64,000 nucleotides of DNA from CAZSVP01 sp964637185. GTDB taxonomy: Bacteria; Patescibacteriota; Saccharimonadia; CAILAD01; BJGX01. Each line of letters begins with the position of its first letter. The first letter of the stretch is position 1. This document shows positions 36,356 to 45,521 of the stretch, one piece after another. The stretch spans positions 1-64,000 of the forward strand of contig CAZWVB010000001.1 of NCBI GenBank assembly GCA_964637185.1, given 5' to 3'. Position numbers and translations under genes: made by a program. Below the pieces are notes generated by a model that did not search any database, was not told where the DNA came from, and saw only the letters and a list, made by a program, of their open reading frames with translations.

Positions 36356-37645
36356 ATGGCACAAGACACCTTCGTTGACTACTACGAGCTGCTGGAAGTC
36401 GCGCCCGACGCGACGGTGGAAGAGATCACGACGGCGCTGCTGGCCGCTCGTCGGACTTGGACCCGTCGTCAGAGCCAGGCCGCCGACATCGCCCGCCGCC
36501 AGGCAGCCGAGCTGAGGGTGCGCCAACTCGATGAAGCCGACCAGGTGTTGCGCGACCCGACCCGGCGCGCTCAGTTCGACCAGTTCCGTGTGCATCGAGC
36601 CAGCCAACCTCCAGGCGCGAAGCCGCTGCGGCCAACCTACGTACCCGGCTCCGCACCGGCGCCAGTTCCCGGCCCACTGCCGCCACCGAACGCCCCTCCG
36701 CCACCGTTCGGGCAACCAATGCCCGGTCCGCCTCCGCCGCCGCCGGCGCGACTCGGACTGGTGACCGAGGTCATCTACAACAACCCGATCCAATACCCCA
36801 CGCCGTTCCGGCCATTGCTCGGTCCACGCGGCGAGCCGCTCATGCAGGACGCAGAGCAGCCCCTGTCGGGTCTTGGCGGTGGGGTGTTCGTTGGCTACAT
36901 GCCCTGGGACGGCGCACCAGTGCAGATCGTCGCCGACGTAGCCGGCATCTCACACATCACGTTCACCGATCGACGCGTCATCTACCTCGGCTTCAACTAC
37001 GTCATGCCGCAGCAGGCCCGACAGTACGGCCGCAACGCCGAGACCCTCACCGGATCGCTCGTGGGCTTGGGAGCGAGTTTCGCCGCCCAGAAACGAGCCG
37101 AGGGTCGAGCCGCTCGCCAAGTCATGGGCAAAGCTCTCGGCGGCCAGATCCCGTATGAGTACCTGCTCAACGTCAGCATCATTCCGATCCAAACCGACGT
37201 GGGTGTGACCGGCATCCTGCGCCTCATCCTCGGCTGCGGCGAATCTACCTATCTCATTGGCATCGACGTCGCCAACCAGTCGCTTGATCAGCTAAGGGCC
37301 ACCGCGCAGTGGCTGATGCAAACGATTCTGCATCATCGCCTGCGGGAGTTCAGCGAGCTGCTTCTGCCCAGCGAGATCGACGAGATCCAGTTGGCGCTCA
37401 GCAATCCGCAGCCTGTCTACTCACCGGACGGCCAGCTCGACTGGGAGCTACCTCGCGGTCTCGATGGACAAGAGGTTCTCGGGGATGGAAGGCCACCTCC
37501 GCCAACGGATGTGCGCCCGTTGTTGCCGGCGCACATGCGACCTCCACCACCAGCCGGCGCAGCCCAGCACGTCGGAGGGCCTTCAGTGCAGGCCCCGAAG
37601 CCGACCACGGCCGCACTCCGTTCGCAGCAACCGCCGCCAAGCTGA
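36356..37645 (+). CDS. J-like plus PH/GRAM-like domain protein lacking HPD (copy 3)
   Basis: 429 aa from the ATG at 36356. The N-terminal J-like domain (DYYELLEVAPDATVEEITTA ... RRAQFDQF) has WTRRQSQA in place of HPD, as in the two TPR paralogues. A Pro-rich linker (about 85-130) leads to a domain with SHITFTDRRVIYLGF (about 200-215), the hallmark strand pair of bacterial PH/GRAM-like domains. The C-terminus is Pro-rich. There are no clear membrane helices, so it may dock on the membrane by the PH-like part. Likely an adaptor of the chaperone-secretion system. Confidence 0.7.
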   Translation: MAQDTFVDYYELLEVAPDATVEEITTALLAARRTWTRRQSQAADIARRQAAELRVRQLDEADQVLRDPTRRAQFDQFRVHRASQPPGAKPLRPTYVPGSAPAPVPGPLPPPNAPPPPFGQPMPGPPPPPPARLGLVTEVIYNNPIQYPTPFRPLLGPRGEPLMQDAEQPLSGLGGGVFVGYMPWDGAPVQIVADVAGISHITFTDRRVIYLGFNYVMPQQARQYGRNAETLTGSLVGLGASFAAQKRAEGRAARQVMGKALGGQIPYEYLLNVSIIPIQTDVGVTGILRLILGCGESTYLIGIDVANQSLDQLRATAQWLMQTILHHRLREFSELLLPSEIDEIQLALSNPQPVYSPDGQLDWELPRGLDGQEVLGDGRPPPPTDVRPLLPAHMRPPPPAGAAQHVGGPSVQAPKPTTAALRSQQPPPS

Positions 37646-37734
37646 TGCGCGGCTGCCTGCGAGCGCTGTTGACGTTCATCCTGATCGGCAGCATCTGCAT
37701 GGTCATCGTCGTGCTCATCGGTCGGCCCCGATGA
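37645..37734 (+). CDS. 29-aa membrane peptide
   Basis: A tiny ORF starting at the ATG that overlaps the previous stop (TGATG) and ending in ATGA with the next gene. It is essentially one membrane helix (LLTFILIGSICMVIVVLIG). The overlaps on both sides argue that it is translated. Confidence 0.55.
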   Translation: MRGCLRALLTFILIGSICMVIVVLIGRPR

Positions 37735-38324
37735 GCGAACCAGAAGCTGGCTTGCGCAACCGGTGGAGAGGACTGAGCCAGACTGCCCGTGGCTCCAGCT
37801 TCATCGCGGTGGGAACCTTGTTGCTGATCGCCGGTGTCATCACGTCCCTGAGCCTCAGCCCAAGCAGGTCGTCGACCAATGTGTACGCCTCGGGAGCGGG
37901 TTCGGCTGCGACTTCGACCATCACATCGACAACGAGTGCCTACAGGTCTAGCTCGACGGCATCGACGAGTACGGCTTCGACCGTAAGGCTGACCACCACC
38001 AGCCAACTCATCACCACAACGACACAGCTTGTCAGCGACCCGTCGGACTTGGCCTCGGGCTGGGTGGCCCGCCTGGGTTCGAGCCAACCGGGCGTGCCAC
38101 GGGAGGTATCCGACATCACGAATCTGCTCACGCAAGTCCGGGCGCGGTACCCGAACGCCGCGGTGTATCTGACCGATGCGCTCGGTGGCCGATCGACACT
38201 TCGCCCGGGCTACCTGGTGCTGCTCGTCGGCAGCTATCCCGACCGCAGCAGCGCCGTGGCTGTATGCGCCCAGCTTTCGAGCTCGCTGAAGCCGTACGGC
38301 TGCGACGTCGACTACATCAGCTGA
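37731..38324 (+). CDS. Membrane-anchored SPOR-like protein
   Basis: 197 aa. A short cytoplasmic N-terminus, one membrane helix (about 22-41, GSSFIAVGTLLLIAGVITSL), a Ser/Thr linker (about 45-100) and a C-terminal SPOR-like domain (about 110-197: GWVARLGSSQ ... YLVLLVGSYPDRSSAVAVCA). SPOR domains bind denuded glycan strands of peptidoglycan. The anchor and linker share a pattern with the propeller protein at 20894-22834, so both may be envelope parts of one machine. Confidence 0.72.
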   Translation: MSEPEAGLRNRWRGLSQTARGSSFIAVGTLLLIAGVITSLSLSPSRSSTNVYASGAGSAATSTITSTTSAYRSSSTASTSTASTVRLTTTSQLITTTTQLVSDPSDLASGWVARLGSSQPGVPREVSDITNLLTQVRARYPNAAVYLTDALGGRSTLRPGYLVLLVGSYPDRSSAVAVCAQLSSSLKPYGCDVDYIS

Positions 38325-38367
38325 ACATCGCGATGCTTAGGAATGCCCCATACCAGTTGTCGTCGCG

Positions 38368-38661
38368 TCACAGCTCGTCGCGGTACGCGGTCACGCTCCC
38401 AACGGCGCCATCGAGTGAGCTGGCCGCCATGCGCAGGGACTCAGCGGCAGCCGTCAGTTGGGCGACCAACCTGATGTCAAGACCGTTGGACGCGCCTCCA
38501 AGGAGACAGTCGATGGCATCGGCAAGCGCTACTGCCTCGCTCTCCATCTGAGTGGCTTGCGACTGGATGCGTTCAGCCCGGCCAGCAACATCAGTGAGCT
38601 GCCTTCGCAGTCGATTGATGGCGGCTCGCGGGTCGCCAGTGCCGCCGGTGACGTCGACCAT
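38368..38661 (-). CDS. WXG100-like small helical protein
   Basis: 97 aa. Two helices (INRLRRQLTDVAGRAERIQS ... AQLTAAAESLRMAASSLDG) joined by a Gly-containing turn (LLGGASNG), no WXG. It is the last gene before the right end of the element, converging on the SPOR gene. A likely secretion substrate or chaperone partner. Confidence 0.6.
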   Translation of the reverse strand: MVDVTGGTGDPRAAINRLRRQLTDVAGRAERIQSQATQMESEAVALADAIDCLLGGASNGLDIRLVAQLTAAAESLRMAASSLDGAVGSVTAYRDEL

Positions 38662-38743
38662 CGGCCGAAGCTACTACGCCCCGACAATGAGATGACTTCA
38701 CACGACAGGTTCGGAACCGGGTCGTCAAACGGGCAGGTCGGAG

Positions 38744-38775
38744 CGGTTTGAAAGAAGTCCGATCAGCTCCACCAG
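38744..38775. other. Right attachment site (attR) with arm repeat
   Basis: The element-side arm CGGTTTGAAAG (38744-38754) and CGATC (38760-38764) precede the core AGCTCCACCAG (38765-38775). The arm is the inverted copy of the left arm (9929-9948). Confidence 0.85.
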
Positions 38776-38785
38776 TTATCATATT

Positions 38786-38808
38786 CCAGCCGCTTGCGGC
38801 TGGTTTTT
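38786..38808 (+). terminator. Rho-independent terminator, originally of tRNA-Ala
   Basis: CCAGCCGC (38786-38793) pairs with GCGGCTGG (38796-38803), followed by TTTTT. Without the element it would lie about 10 bases after tRNA-Ala. Confidence 0.8.
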
Positions 38809-38811
38809 GTT

Positions 38812-38817
38812 TATAAT
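38812..38817 (+). promoter_or_regulatory. -10 box TATAAT, leaderless arrangement
   Basis: Ends 6 bases before the ATG at 38824. Confidence 0.5.
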
Positions 38818-38823
38818 GTAGCT

Positions 38824-39534
38824 ATGGCAAACCAATTTAGTATTTCAGACTCTGACCAAAAGCTAATCGAATCGATATGCGAGAAGGTAAAAGCCAAGCG
38901 CGATGAGATGGACACGCGGATCATTAGTTTTGATGAGTTGTATGGCCTACTTACCGCAGCTGAAGCCAACTTGATAAAGCGTTTTCTTAAGATAGATCCA
39001 CACGAATATGGCTTCAAGGGCAAGTATCTTGGTGTGGCTGAGGTACCAAAGGATTTGGTGGCTATTCGAGGGCAGACCTATTTGGATGTGAGTGAGACCA
39101 AGAAGATTGGACCGCAATTCTTACCACGTCCAGTCTACGATGCTTATACACGTATGAACACTGCTATGCAGGCTGACATTGGCGATCGGGTGTTGGTCAA
39201 TTCTGGCTACCGCTCGCCTGCGTATCAGATAGTCAATCTGCTGGCTATCTTGCGTGACTATGATTTTGATTTGGCCACAACTCTTAGCCGGGTAGCAATG
39301 CCGGGCTACAGCCAGCACGGCTATCCACCGTCTCAGGCGATGGATGTGATGCCTACCAAGCTAGCAGCAGGCTATGCCGACGATCTAGAGTCTTTTACAC
39401 GTACTCCGCAATACAAATGGCTCAAGCAGCATGCGGCAGAGTACGGATTCTACGAATCATACCCCAAAGACAACGATAAAGGTATGATCTACGAGCCCTG
39501 GCACTGGCAATATTTACCAGATAAGAACAGCTGA
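38824..39534 (+). CDS. M15-family D,D-carboxypeptidase-like protein
   Basis: 236 aa, no signal peptide seen. The C-terminal half has M15/VanY-like motifs: VNSGYRSPAYQ (about 125-135), SQHGYPPSQAMDV (about 163-175) and EPWHWQY (about 224-230). The His-to-Asp spacing in the second motif is two residues longer than the usual SxHxxGxAxD, so zinc binding should be checked. It would trim D-Ala-D-Ala ends of peptidoglycan. Leaderless promoter. Confidence 0.72.
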   Translation: MANQFSISDSDQKLIESICEKVKAKRDEMDTRIISFDELYGLLTAAEANLIKRFLKIDPHEYGFKGKYLGVAEVPKDLVAIRGQTYLDVSETKKIGPQFLPRPVYDAYTRMNTAMQADIGDRVLVNSGYRSPAYQIVNLLAILRDYDFDLATTLSRVAMPGYSQHGYPPSQAMDVMPTKLAAGYADDLESFTRTPQYKWLKQHAAEYGFYESYPKDNDKGMIYEPWHWQYLPDKNS

Positions 39535-39569
39535 CAGCAGCAAAGAAGTTATGCTACACTAGTAGCATT

Positions 39570-40907
39570 ATGGCAAATGGTCCCGAAACAAGAGGTACTG
39601 CTTCCCGAGAGGTACATAAGTCCTCGGCTGATACTGAGAAATTGAATAACTTGCGAGAGACAGCCAGGGCCAATCGGGCAGGGGCTGCAGAATCGCGTCA
39701 TCAGAGACCAGATCCAGAGGCACGTGCACACGCCGCCAAATCGGAAGTCAACGCGGGTGCACGCAAGATGGCTGGCGAGGCCAAGTTCAAGGCCTTTCAT
39801 GAGGGCTCTATAGTAGAGCGTTCCGAGCGGGCCAATCGCACCAAAGCAATGCTCATGGATATGCGCGCTGGTCGTGAGAGGTTTCAGGCCAAAAAAGCTC
39901 AAGATAGTAGGTCAAATATTAATCCCGAAGTTGCAGCTCGTATAAATGCTGCAAGGCCAGCTATGGAACAAGCCTTGGCTCAAGAGCGTGCTGCACAGCC
40001 ACTTCCCAAACGTGAATCCAAGCTTAATCAAGAGGCGGGCCAACCAACCGCCCAGGCCGAGGCTCAGCAAACCGTCAATCAGACTGAGGCAGCTGGCGAG
40101 GCCCAATCCCAAGCTGCTGAAGCCCAGTCTACTACAGGTAGTCGAACAGAGAAGCGCCTGGTCAATCAGCAAGCTGAAAAAGAACATTTGAAAAAGGAAA
40201 AAGCCGATAAAGAGCGAGAAGCCAAGGCTGAGCAGGAAAAGGTTAAAGAAAAGTTTAATAAACTCATCAAAAACATCCAAGAAAACGCAAAACAGGAACT
40301 TGAGCTACTCGATGGGCAGGCTGAAATGATAAAAAATCAGCTTGAGAATAACAACTTTTACAATGTCTTAAAGAATCATAAGCTTAAGGGAGAACTTAAA
40401 GGTGTTACTAAAGAAGGCGAAGATCTCAAGAAGGACACAAAAGAGAGAGTATCCAGGCTAGAAAAGAAACGCGATGAGCGCCTGGCGGCAATGAAGTCGG
40501 CAGCTGAAAAAGTATCGGCCGATTATAACAAGTTGATCGGCAAGATGGAGAGTCAAATAGCGCGTTCTGAAGCAATGATACGAGCTAGCCAGAGGGCAAC
40601 TATCATACGTGAAGGCTTGCGCGGAGTAGGTAACTTGCTAGGGCGTGCGGCTCGGGGTATTGGTCGTGGCGTGGAGGCTGGCGCTCGACTGGCAGGCCGA
40701 GGTATTAACGCAGTTGGTAATGCAGCTGGTAATTTTGCTGGTAATGTTGTTAGCGGCTACCAGGCTGGCCGAGCTGAGGCTGGCAATAATTCAACAACAA
40801 CCAATGCCGAGACACCGGACAACGTGGTATCGCTTGATGAAGCTAGACGTGTGCGCGAGGCTAGACAAAACACTGAACGACAAGCGCCTGGTCCAGCTGC
40901 AGCATAA
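39570..40907 (+). CDS. Coiled-coil protein with Gly/Ala-rich C-terminal helix
   Basis: 445 aa, not recognised. Charged, low-complexity N-terminus (about 1-190), a long Lys/Glu coiled coil (about 195-345), and a Gly/Ala-rich stretch (about 355-405, GRAARGIGRGVEAGARLAGR) that could insert in or lie on a membrane. No enzyme motif. TACACT lies 9 bases before the ATG. The DUF5663-like gene follows 30 bases later. Confidence 0.6.
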   Translation: MANGPETRGTASREVHKSSADTEKLNNLRETARANRAGAAESRHQRPDPEARAHAAKSEVNAGARKMAGEAKFKAFHEGSIVERSERANRTKAMLMDMRAGRERFQAKKAQDSRSNINPEVAARINAARPAMEQALAQERAAQPLPKRESKLNQEAGQPTAQAEAQQTVNQTEAAGEAQSQAAEAQSTTGSRTEKRLVNQQAEKEHLKKEKADKEREAKAEQEKVKEKFNKLIKNIQENAKQELELLDGQAEMIKNQLENNNFYNVLKNHKLKGELKGVTKEGEDLKKDTKERVSRLEKKRDERLAAMKSAAEKVSADYNKLIGKMESQIARSEAMIRASQRATIIREGLRGVGNLLGRAARGIGRGVEAGARLAGRGINAVGNAAGNFAGNVVSGYQAGRAEAGNNSTTTNAETPDNVVSLDEARRVREARQNTERQAPGPAAA

Positions 40908-40937
40908 GATGTATAATGGCACTAATATGGAGGGACA

Positions 40938-41453
40938 ATGGATCCAGTAGTAATACAACAACTAGTCGATGAGATGGGCCTCAGTGGACTTGATACTGAG
41001 CAGCGCGAACAACTGATGGTGAGCTTGGGTGACTTGCTAGAGACTCGCATCAGCGAAGTACTGGCCAATCGCATGGAAGACGCACAGTTTGCTGAGTTTG
41101 AGAAATTGGTACAAGCCGGTGATGCCAACGCAGTACTTAACTATATCCGTATGATTGTGCCTGACTATGATCAACTGCTGCGAGCAGAGATGGACAAAAT
41201 CAAATCCGAGTTTGGTGCGGAAGCCGCTGAGCTGGCTGCTAGTATGGACGAATATCGCCAAGCCGCGACCGAACTAGCTCAGGCAGAAGAACAAATAGCG
41301 ATTGCCAACCAACCGGCCGCGGCGCCCGCTACTGCCGCACCTTCTGGGGCAGCAGCAGAATCCTTTGCGACTGGCCCAATTCAACAAAATGCTGTTCCAG
41401 CAACCCCACCCTCTCCAGTTGTCAATCCCATACCTCCCAACGATTTTGTTTAG
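40938..41453 (+). CDS. DUF5663-like protein
   Basis: 171 aa. The N-terminal helical domain (VIQQLVDEMGLSGLDTEQRE ... DAQFAEFEKLVQAGDANAVL) fits the DUF5663 pattern common in CPR genomes; the second half is an Ala/Pro-rich unstructured tail. Function unknown. It lies just before the P-type ATPase gene. Confidence 0.6.
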   Translation: MDPVVIQQLVDEMGLSGLDTEQREQLMVSLGDLLETRISEVLANRMEDAQFAEFEKLVQAGDANAVLNYIRMIVPDYDQLLRAEMDKIKSEFGAEAAELAASMDEYRQAATELAQAEEQIAIANQPAAAPATAAPSGAAAESFATGPIQQNAVPATPPSPVVNPIPPNDFV

Positions 41454-41463
41454 GTAGCTGAAT

Positions 41464-44226
41464 ATGTCCAAGACTACCAAGAATAGTGCTAAGCCTATGG
41501 CTTGGCATGCGCTTAGTACCCAGCAAGTTCTTCAATCCTTGCATACACGACTGGACGGTCTCAGCTCGGCTGAGGCTAAGTTGAGGACCGCCAAATACGG
41601 CGCCAACAAGGTCAAACGTACGCATCACTTTGACGCACTGAAGATATTGCTGCGCCAATTTGCTGATTTGCTGATAATCTTGTTAATCGCCAGCGTCATC
41701 ATCAGCTATTATCTGGGTGACAAAGAGACAACAGTTGTGCTGTTGCTGATTATCATAATCGATCTTATCATCGGCTTCTCACAGGAGTACAAGGCCGATC
41801 GAGTGATGAAGAGCTTGCAAAATCTTTTGACGCCGGAAGCCAAAGTGATTCGTGATGGTGAGGCTGCGGAGATAGAGGCTGAAGAGTTGGTGCCTGGCGA
41901 CATAGTTCGACTTGAGGCCGGTGATAGTGTGCCGGCCGACATACGACTACTTAAGATAGATGAGCTATCAACCAATGATTATGCCCTGACGGGCGAATCC
42001 ACACCTAGCCATTGTCAGATCGATGAGTTGGCAGAAAAAACATCACTGGCAGACAGGAATAATATGGCCTATATGGGTACCAATATTGCCAACGGCGTCG
42101 GCGTGGGCGTGGTCGTGGCCACAGGTATGCAAACCGAACTCGGCACCATTGCCCAGCTTAGCCAGGAATCACATACCGATCCTACACCGCTCCAGAAAGA
42201 AATTGCTTTTGTGGCCAAAAGAGTCACACAAGCTACACTTATTCTGGTTGCCATCCTTGTACCAATTAGTTTGCGAGCCAACCTCGGGGTGCGGGCAAGT
42301 TTTGCATTTGCAATCGGCATAGCGGCGGCCATGATACCGCAGGGACTGGCGGCAGAGGTCAATGTCGCCTTAGCACAGGCAGCCAACAAAATGGCCAAGG
42401 CTAGAGCCTTGGTCAAGCGTTTGCCAGCAGTCGAAACGCTTGGGGCGACCCAGATAATATGCACCGATAAGACTGGTACGCTGACCAAGAACGAAATGAC
42501 GGTAACTAGTTTTTATACTATGGACGGAATTTTTCATGTAGAGGGTATTGGCTTTGCGCCCCAGGGTACAATTTTGGACCCGCAAGGCCATGCTCTCAAA
42601 CATAGTGAGATGACTGAGTTAACAGAGATGATGCGCTGTTGTTTGTTGGCCAACAACGCTAGCATCCATGAGCCAGATCACGAGCATGCTACTTGGTACA
42701 GTGTGGGTGATCCGACCGAAGCAGCGCTTACCACTTTGGCTTACAAAACCCATATGTTTGACAAAAAAGAATCGCTTGGCGAGCGCCTGCACGAGTTCTC
42801 ATTTGACTCAGAGCGCAAAAGAATGAGTGTGGTAGTCTCACTCAATCGAGAAAACATAGTTTATACCAAAGGATCGCCAGAAAGCATCTTGGATCGTTGC
42901 AAATTTGTGTATGAAAACGGCCGGCCGGTACGAATTCATCCAAGCGACAAGAAAAACATCATGAGCTATGTGTCTACCATGTCTGATCAGGCCATGCGCA
43001 ATCTTGCGCTGGCCTACCGACTGGTCGATCGCGAAGTGCCAACCCATGCCACCCAGGCTGAATGCGATCTAGTTTTTTTGGGGGTAGTATCGATGATCGA
43101 TCCACCACGTGAGGAAGTTGCTGAGGCCATGTTGGCGGCCAAAAATGCCCATATGAAGGTAACTGTGATTACTGGTGATGAGGCCAAAACAGCTGCCGCT
43201 ATTGCGCAGCGGATTGGTTTTGGCGACGGCGCAGATATTAGATTGATTGAAAACCACGAGCTGTCCAAAATGAAAGATCCTGAAGTTGTACGCACCATAG
43301 TCGATAGACCCACCATATTTGCACGGGTTTCGCCAATTGATAAGTTGCGTATTATCAATCTACTCAAGAAATCACACTATATCATTGCGGTTACTGGTGA
43401 TGGCATCAATGACGCGCCAGCACTAAAGCGTGCCGATATAGGTGTGGCTATGGGTAGGGTCGGTAGTGATGTAGCCAAAGAATCTTCCGAAATTGTATTG
43501 CTCGACGACAGTTTTCATACTTTGGTTGGGGCGATTGAACAGGGCAGGGTAATATTTCAAAACATCAAAAAAGCTACTTTGTCGTGTTTGACATCCAACA
43601 TCGGTGAGCTAGTGATTGTGCTGGTAAGTTTGGCAGCTGCGTCACTACTACACGTACCGATCGCTATATCGGTGATCCAGATACTGGCTATCGACCTTAT
43701 GGCCGAGCTGTTTCCAATAGCCGCATTAGGTTGGGACCCGCCGACAAGCAATATAATGCAGCAAGAACCACGCGATATCAAAGATCATATCTTGGATACG
43801 CGTGCTATTTTGGATCTACTGGGCGGTGGCTTGGTAATAGGCGGGCTAGCCTATATCAATTTCCTACTAGTATTTGCGTTTGCACATCAGCCAGTTAGCT
43901 TGAGCAACCCGCTACTGTATGCACAAGCTACCACTGTGGCATATCTTACTATTGTACTGTGTCAGTATGTTACAGTATTTTCTCGTCGCACGGCACATGG
44001 TGAATCATTGTTTGGTAAATACGCATTTAGCAATCCCTATCTGTGGGGCGCTATCTGCCTAAGCTTCGCCTGCGTACTCGCTATAGTCTACATACCAGCT
44101 CTGGCTCACTATATCGGTAATGGACCAGTGACCTTAGTGCAGTGGCTACCGGTGGTAGTAGCCGCAGCTATTTATATGGCGGCACGCGAAATCATCAAAG
44201 TCCGTTGGCAGCTTACAGCCTCGTAA
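41464..44226 (+). CDS. P2-type cation-transporting ATPase
   Basis: 920 aa. All hallmarks are present: TGES in the actuator domain (about 177), phosphorylation motif DKTGT (about D335), TGDGINDAPALKRADIGVAMG hinge region, and 10 probable membrane helices (about 62-105, 255-310, then six in the C-terminal third). It belongs to the Ca2+/Na+/H+-transporting P2 group. The M4 motif reads IPQGL where most Ca2+ and Na+/K+ pumps have PEGL, so the ion-binding Glu is replaced by Gln and the transported ion is uncertain. Confidence 0.85.
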   Translation: MSKTTKNSAKPMAWHALSTQQVLQSLHTRLDGLSSAEAKLRTAKYGANKVKRTHHFDALKILLRQFADLLIILLIASVIISYYLGDKETTVVLLLIIIIDLIIGFSQEYKADRVMKSLQNLLTPEAKVIRDGEAAEIEAEELVPGDIVRLEAGDSVPADIRLLKIDELSTNDYALTGESTPSHCQIDELAEKTSLADRNNMAYMGTNIANGVGVGVVVATGMQTELGTIAQLSQESHTDPTPLQKEIAFVAKRVTQATLILVAILVPISLRANLGVRASFAFAIGIAAAMIPQGLAAEVNVALAQAANKMAKARALVKRLPAVETLGATQIICTDKTGTLTKNEMTVTSFYTMDGIFHVEGIGFAPQGTILDPQGHALKHSEMTELTEMMRCCLLANNASIHEPDHEHATWYSVGDPTEAALTTLAYKTHMFDKKESLGERLHEFSFDSERKRMSVVVSLNRENIVYTKGSPESILDRCKFVYENGRPVRIHPSDKKNIMSYVSTMSDQAMRNLALAYRLVDREVPTHATQAECDLVFLGVVSMIDPPREEVAEAMLAAKNAHMKVTVITGDEAKTAAAIAQRIGFGDGADIRLIENHELSKMKDPEVVRTIVDRPTIFARVSPIDKLRIINLLKKSHYIIAVTGDGINDAPALKRADIGVAMGRVGSDVAKESSEIVLLDDSFHTLVGAIEQGRVIFQNIKKATLSCLTSNIGELVIVLVSLAAASLLHVPIAISVIQILAIDLMAELFPIAALGWDPPTSNIMQQEPRDIKDHILDTRAILDLLGGGLVIGGLAYINFLLVFAFAHQPVSLSNPLLYAQATTVAYLTIVLCQYVTVFSRRTAHGESLFGKYAFSNPYLWGAICLSFACVLAIVYIPALAHYIGNGPVTLVQWLPVVVAAAIYMAAREIIKVRWQLTAS

Positions 44227-44244
44227 TAACAGGAGTGAAAATGC

Positions 44245-44250
44245 TATAAT
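44245..44250 (+). promoter_or_regulatory. -10 box TATAAT of the envelope operon
   Basis: Ends 8 bases before the ATG at 44259; leaderless arrangement. Confidence 0.5.
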
Positions 44251-44258
44251 TGAGGTTC

Positions 44259-45521
44259 ATGAAGAAACGTTTTTACTTCGTGCTAGCACGCTATTTCAAA
44301 CTTTGGGCAAGTCTTCAGCTAAAGCGCTGGCGTCCGAAGGTTTTTGTGGTTACCGGCTCTAGCGGCAAGACTACTACGCTACATTTGGTAGAGGCGCAGC
44401 TTGGCGCTAAGGCACGCTACTCGCATCATGCCAACAGTGCTTTTGGGATCTGCTTTGACATACTTGGCCTAGGCCGCAAAAAACTCAAAAAGTCCGAATG
44501 GATTGGGCTAATACTTCGAGCTCCAGTCAGGGCATTTAAAAAACCGTTTGTCGAGCAGATATACATAGCGGAGGTTGACTGTGACAGGCCAGAAGAAGGG
44601 AAGTTCTTGGCTGATCTGCTGCGTCCAACTGGCATCATCTGGCTAAGCAGTACGCATACTCATGCCGCTAGCTTTGATCGACTAGTTGAGGCTGGCCAAT
44701 ACAAGTCCGTTGACCAAGCCATAGCGCATGAATTTGGCTGGCTATTGGAGTACACTACAGGATTTGCGATCGTCAATACTGACAATATTGGTATCAAGAA
44801 TCAGTTGAACCGCACCTCTGCTGAGCTAGTACAATTGAGCGGCAAAGATATCAAGAAATACTCACCGAGCTTGGGAAAGACTAGCTTTGAATTTGTGGTA
44901 GATGATAAGAGATCTGCTGTCAGCGCGCCGGCACTGTTGCCGGAAGCGGTTGGTTTGTCGGTGTTGGCAGTAGCTACGCTGGTCGGGAAGATTGGTGATG
45001 GGTTGGATCGTGATTTCAGTAGGTTTGTCTTGCCGCCCGGGCGTAGCTCGGTATTTACTGGAATCAAGAAAATCACGCTTATCGACAGCACTTACAACGC
45101 TTCGCTGGACGCTGCTGTTGAGATGATACATTTGCTAGAATTACTAGATGTTCCAACAAAATGGTTGGTAGTAAGTGATGTCTTAGAGCAAGGCTCCAGC
45201 GAGAGGCGCAATCACGAACAGCTAGCTATGACGATTGCCGGCGCAAGAGTTGATAAAATAATAGTCATGGGCCCACGGATGATCAAATACGCCGTTCCTA
45301 CTCTTGAGCAACAAAGAGTGGAGTTTACGGCCCTCGAGACGCCAAAAGAAGTGTTGGATGTGTTAAAAGATCAAATCCAGGGCGGTGAAACGATACTTTT
45401 CAAAGGTACTAGATTTTTGGAAGGAGTGGTCGAGCATTTGCTAGCCAACCCAGCCGATGCTGCAAAGCTGTGTCGGCGCGAGGCCGTATGGCATAAAAGG
45501 CGGACTGCGTGGGGGCTATGA
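44259..45521 (+). CDS. Mur ligase family protein (MurF-like)
   Basis: 420 aa from the ATG at 44259. The ATP-binding loop VVTGSSGKTTT (about 26-37), the central NTDN motif, the C-terminal domain with IDSTYNASLDAAVEM and ILFKGTRFLEGVVEHLL fit MurF-type ligases that add D-Ala-D-Ala to UDP-MurNAc-tripeptide. The N-terminal substrate-binding domain of MurF is shortened or missing, so the substrate may be another cell-envelope precursor. It is the first gene of a four-gene envelope operon with overlapping stops and starts. Confidence 0.75.
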   Translation: MKKRFYFVLARYFKLWASLQLKRWRPKVFVVTGSSGKTTTLHLVEAQLGAKARYSHHANSAFGICFDILGLGRKKLKKSEWIGLILRAPVRAFKKPFVEQIYIAEVDCDRPEEGKFLADLLRPTGIIWLSSTHTHAASFDRLVEAGQYKSVDQAIAHEFGWLLEYTTGFAIVNTDNIGIKNQLNRTSAELVQLSGKDIKKYSPSLGKTSFEFVVDDKRSAVSAPALLPEAVGLSVLAVATLVGKIGDGLDRDFSRFVLPPGRSSVFTGIKKITLIDSTYNASLDAAVEMIHLLELLDVPTKWLVVSDVLEQGSSERRNHEQLAMTIAGARVDKIIVMGPRMIKYAVPTLEQQRVEFTALETPKEVLDVLKDQIQGGETILFKGTRFLEGVVEHLLANPADAAKLCRREAVWHKRRTAWGL

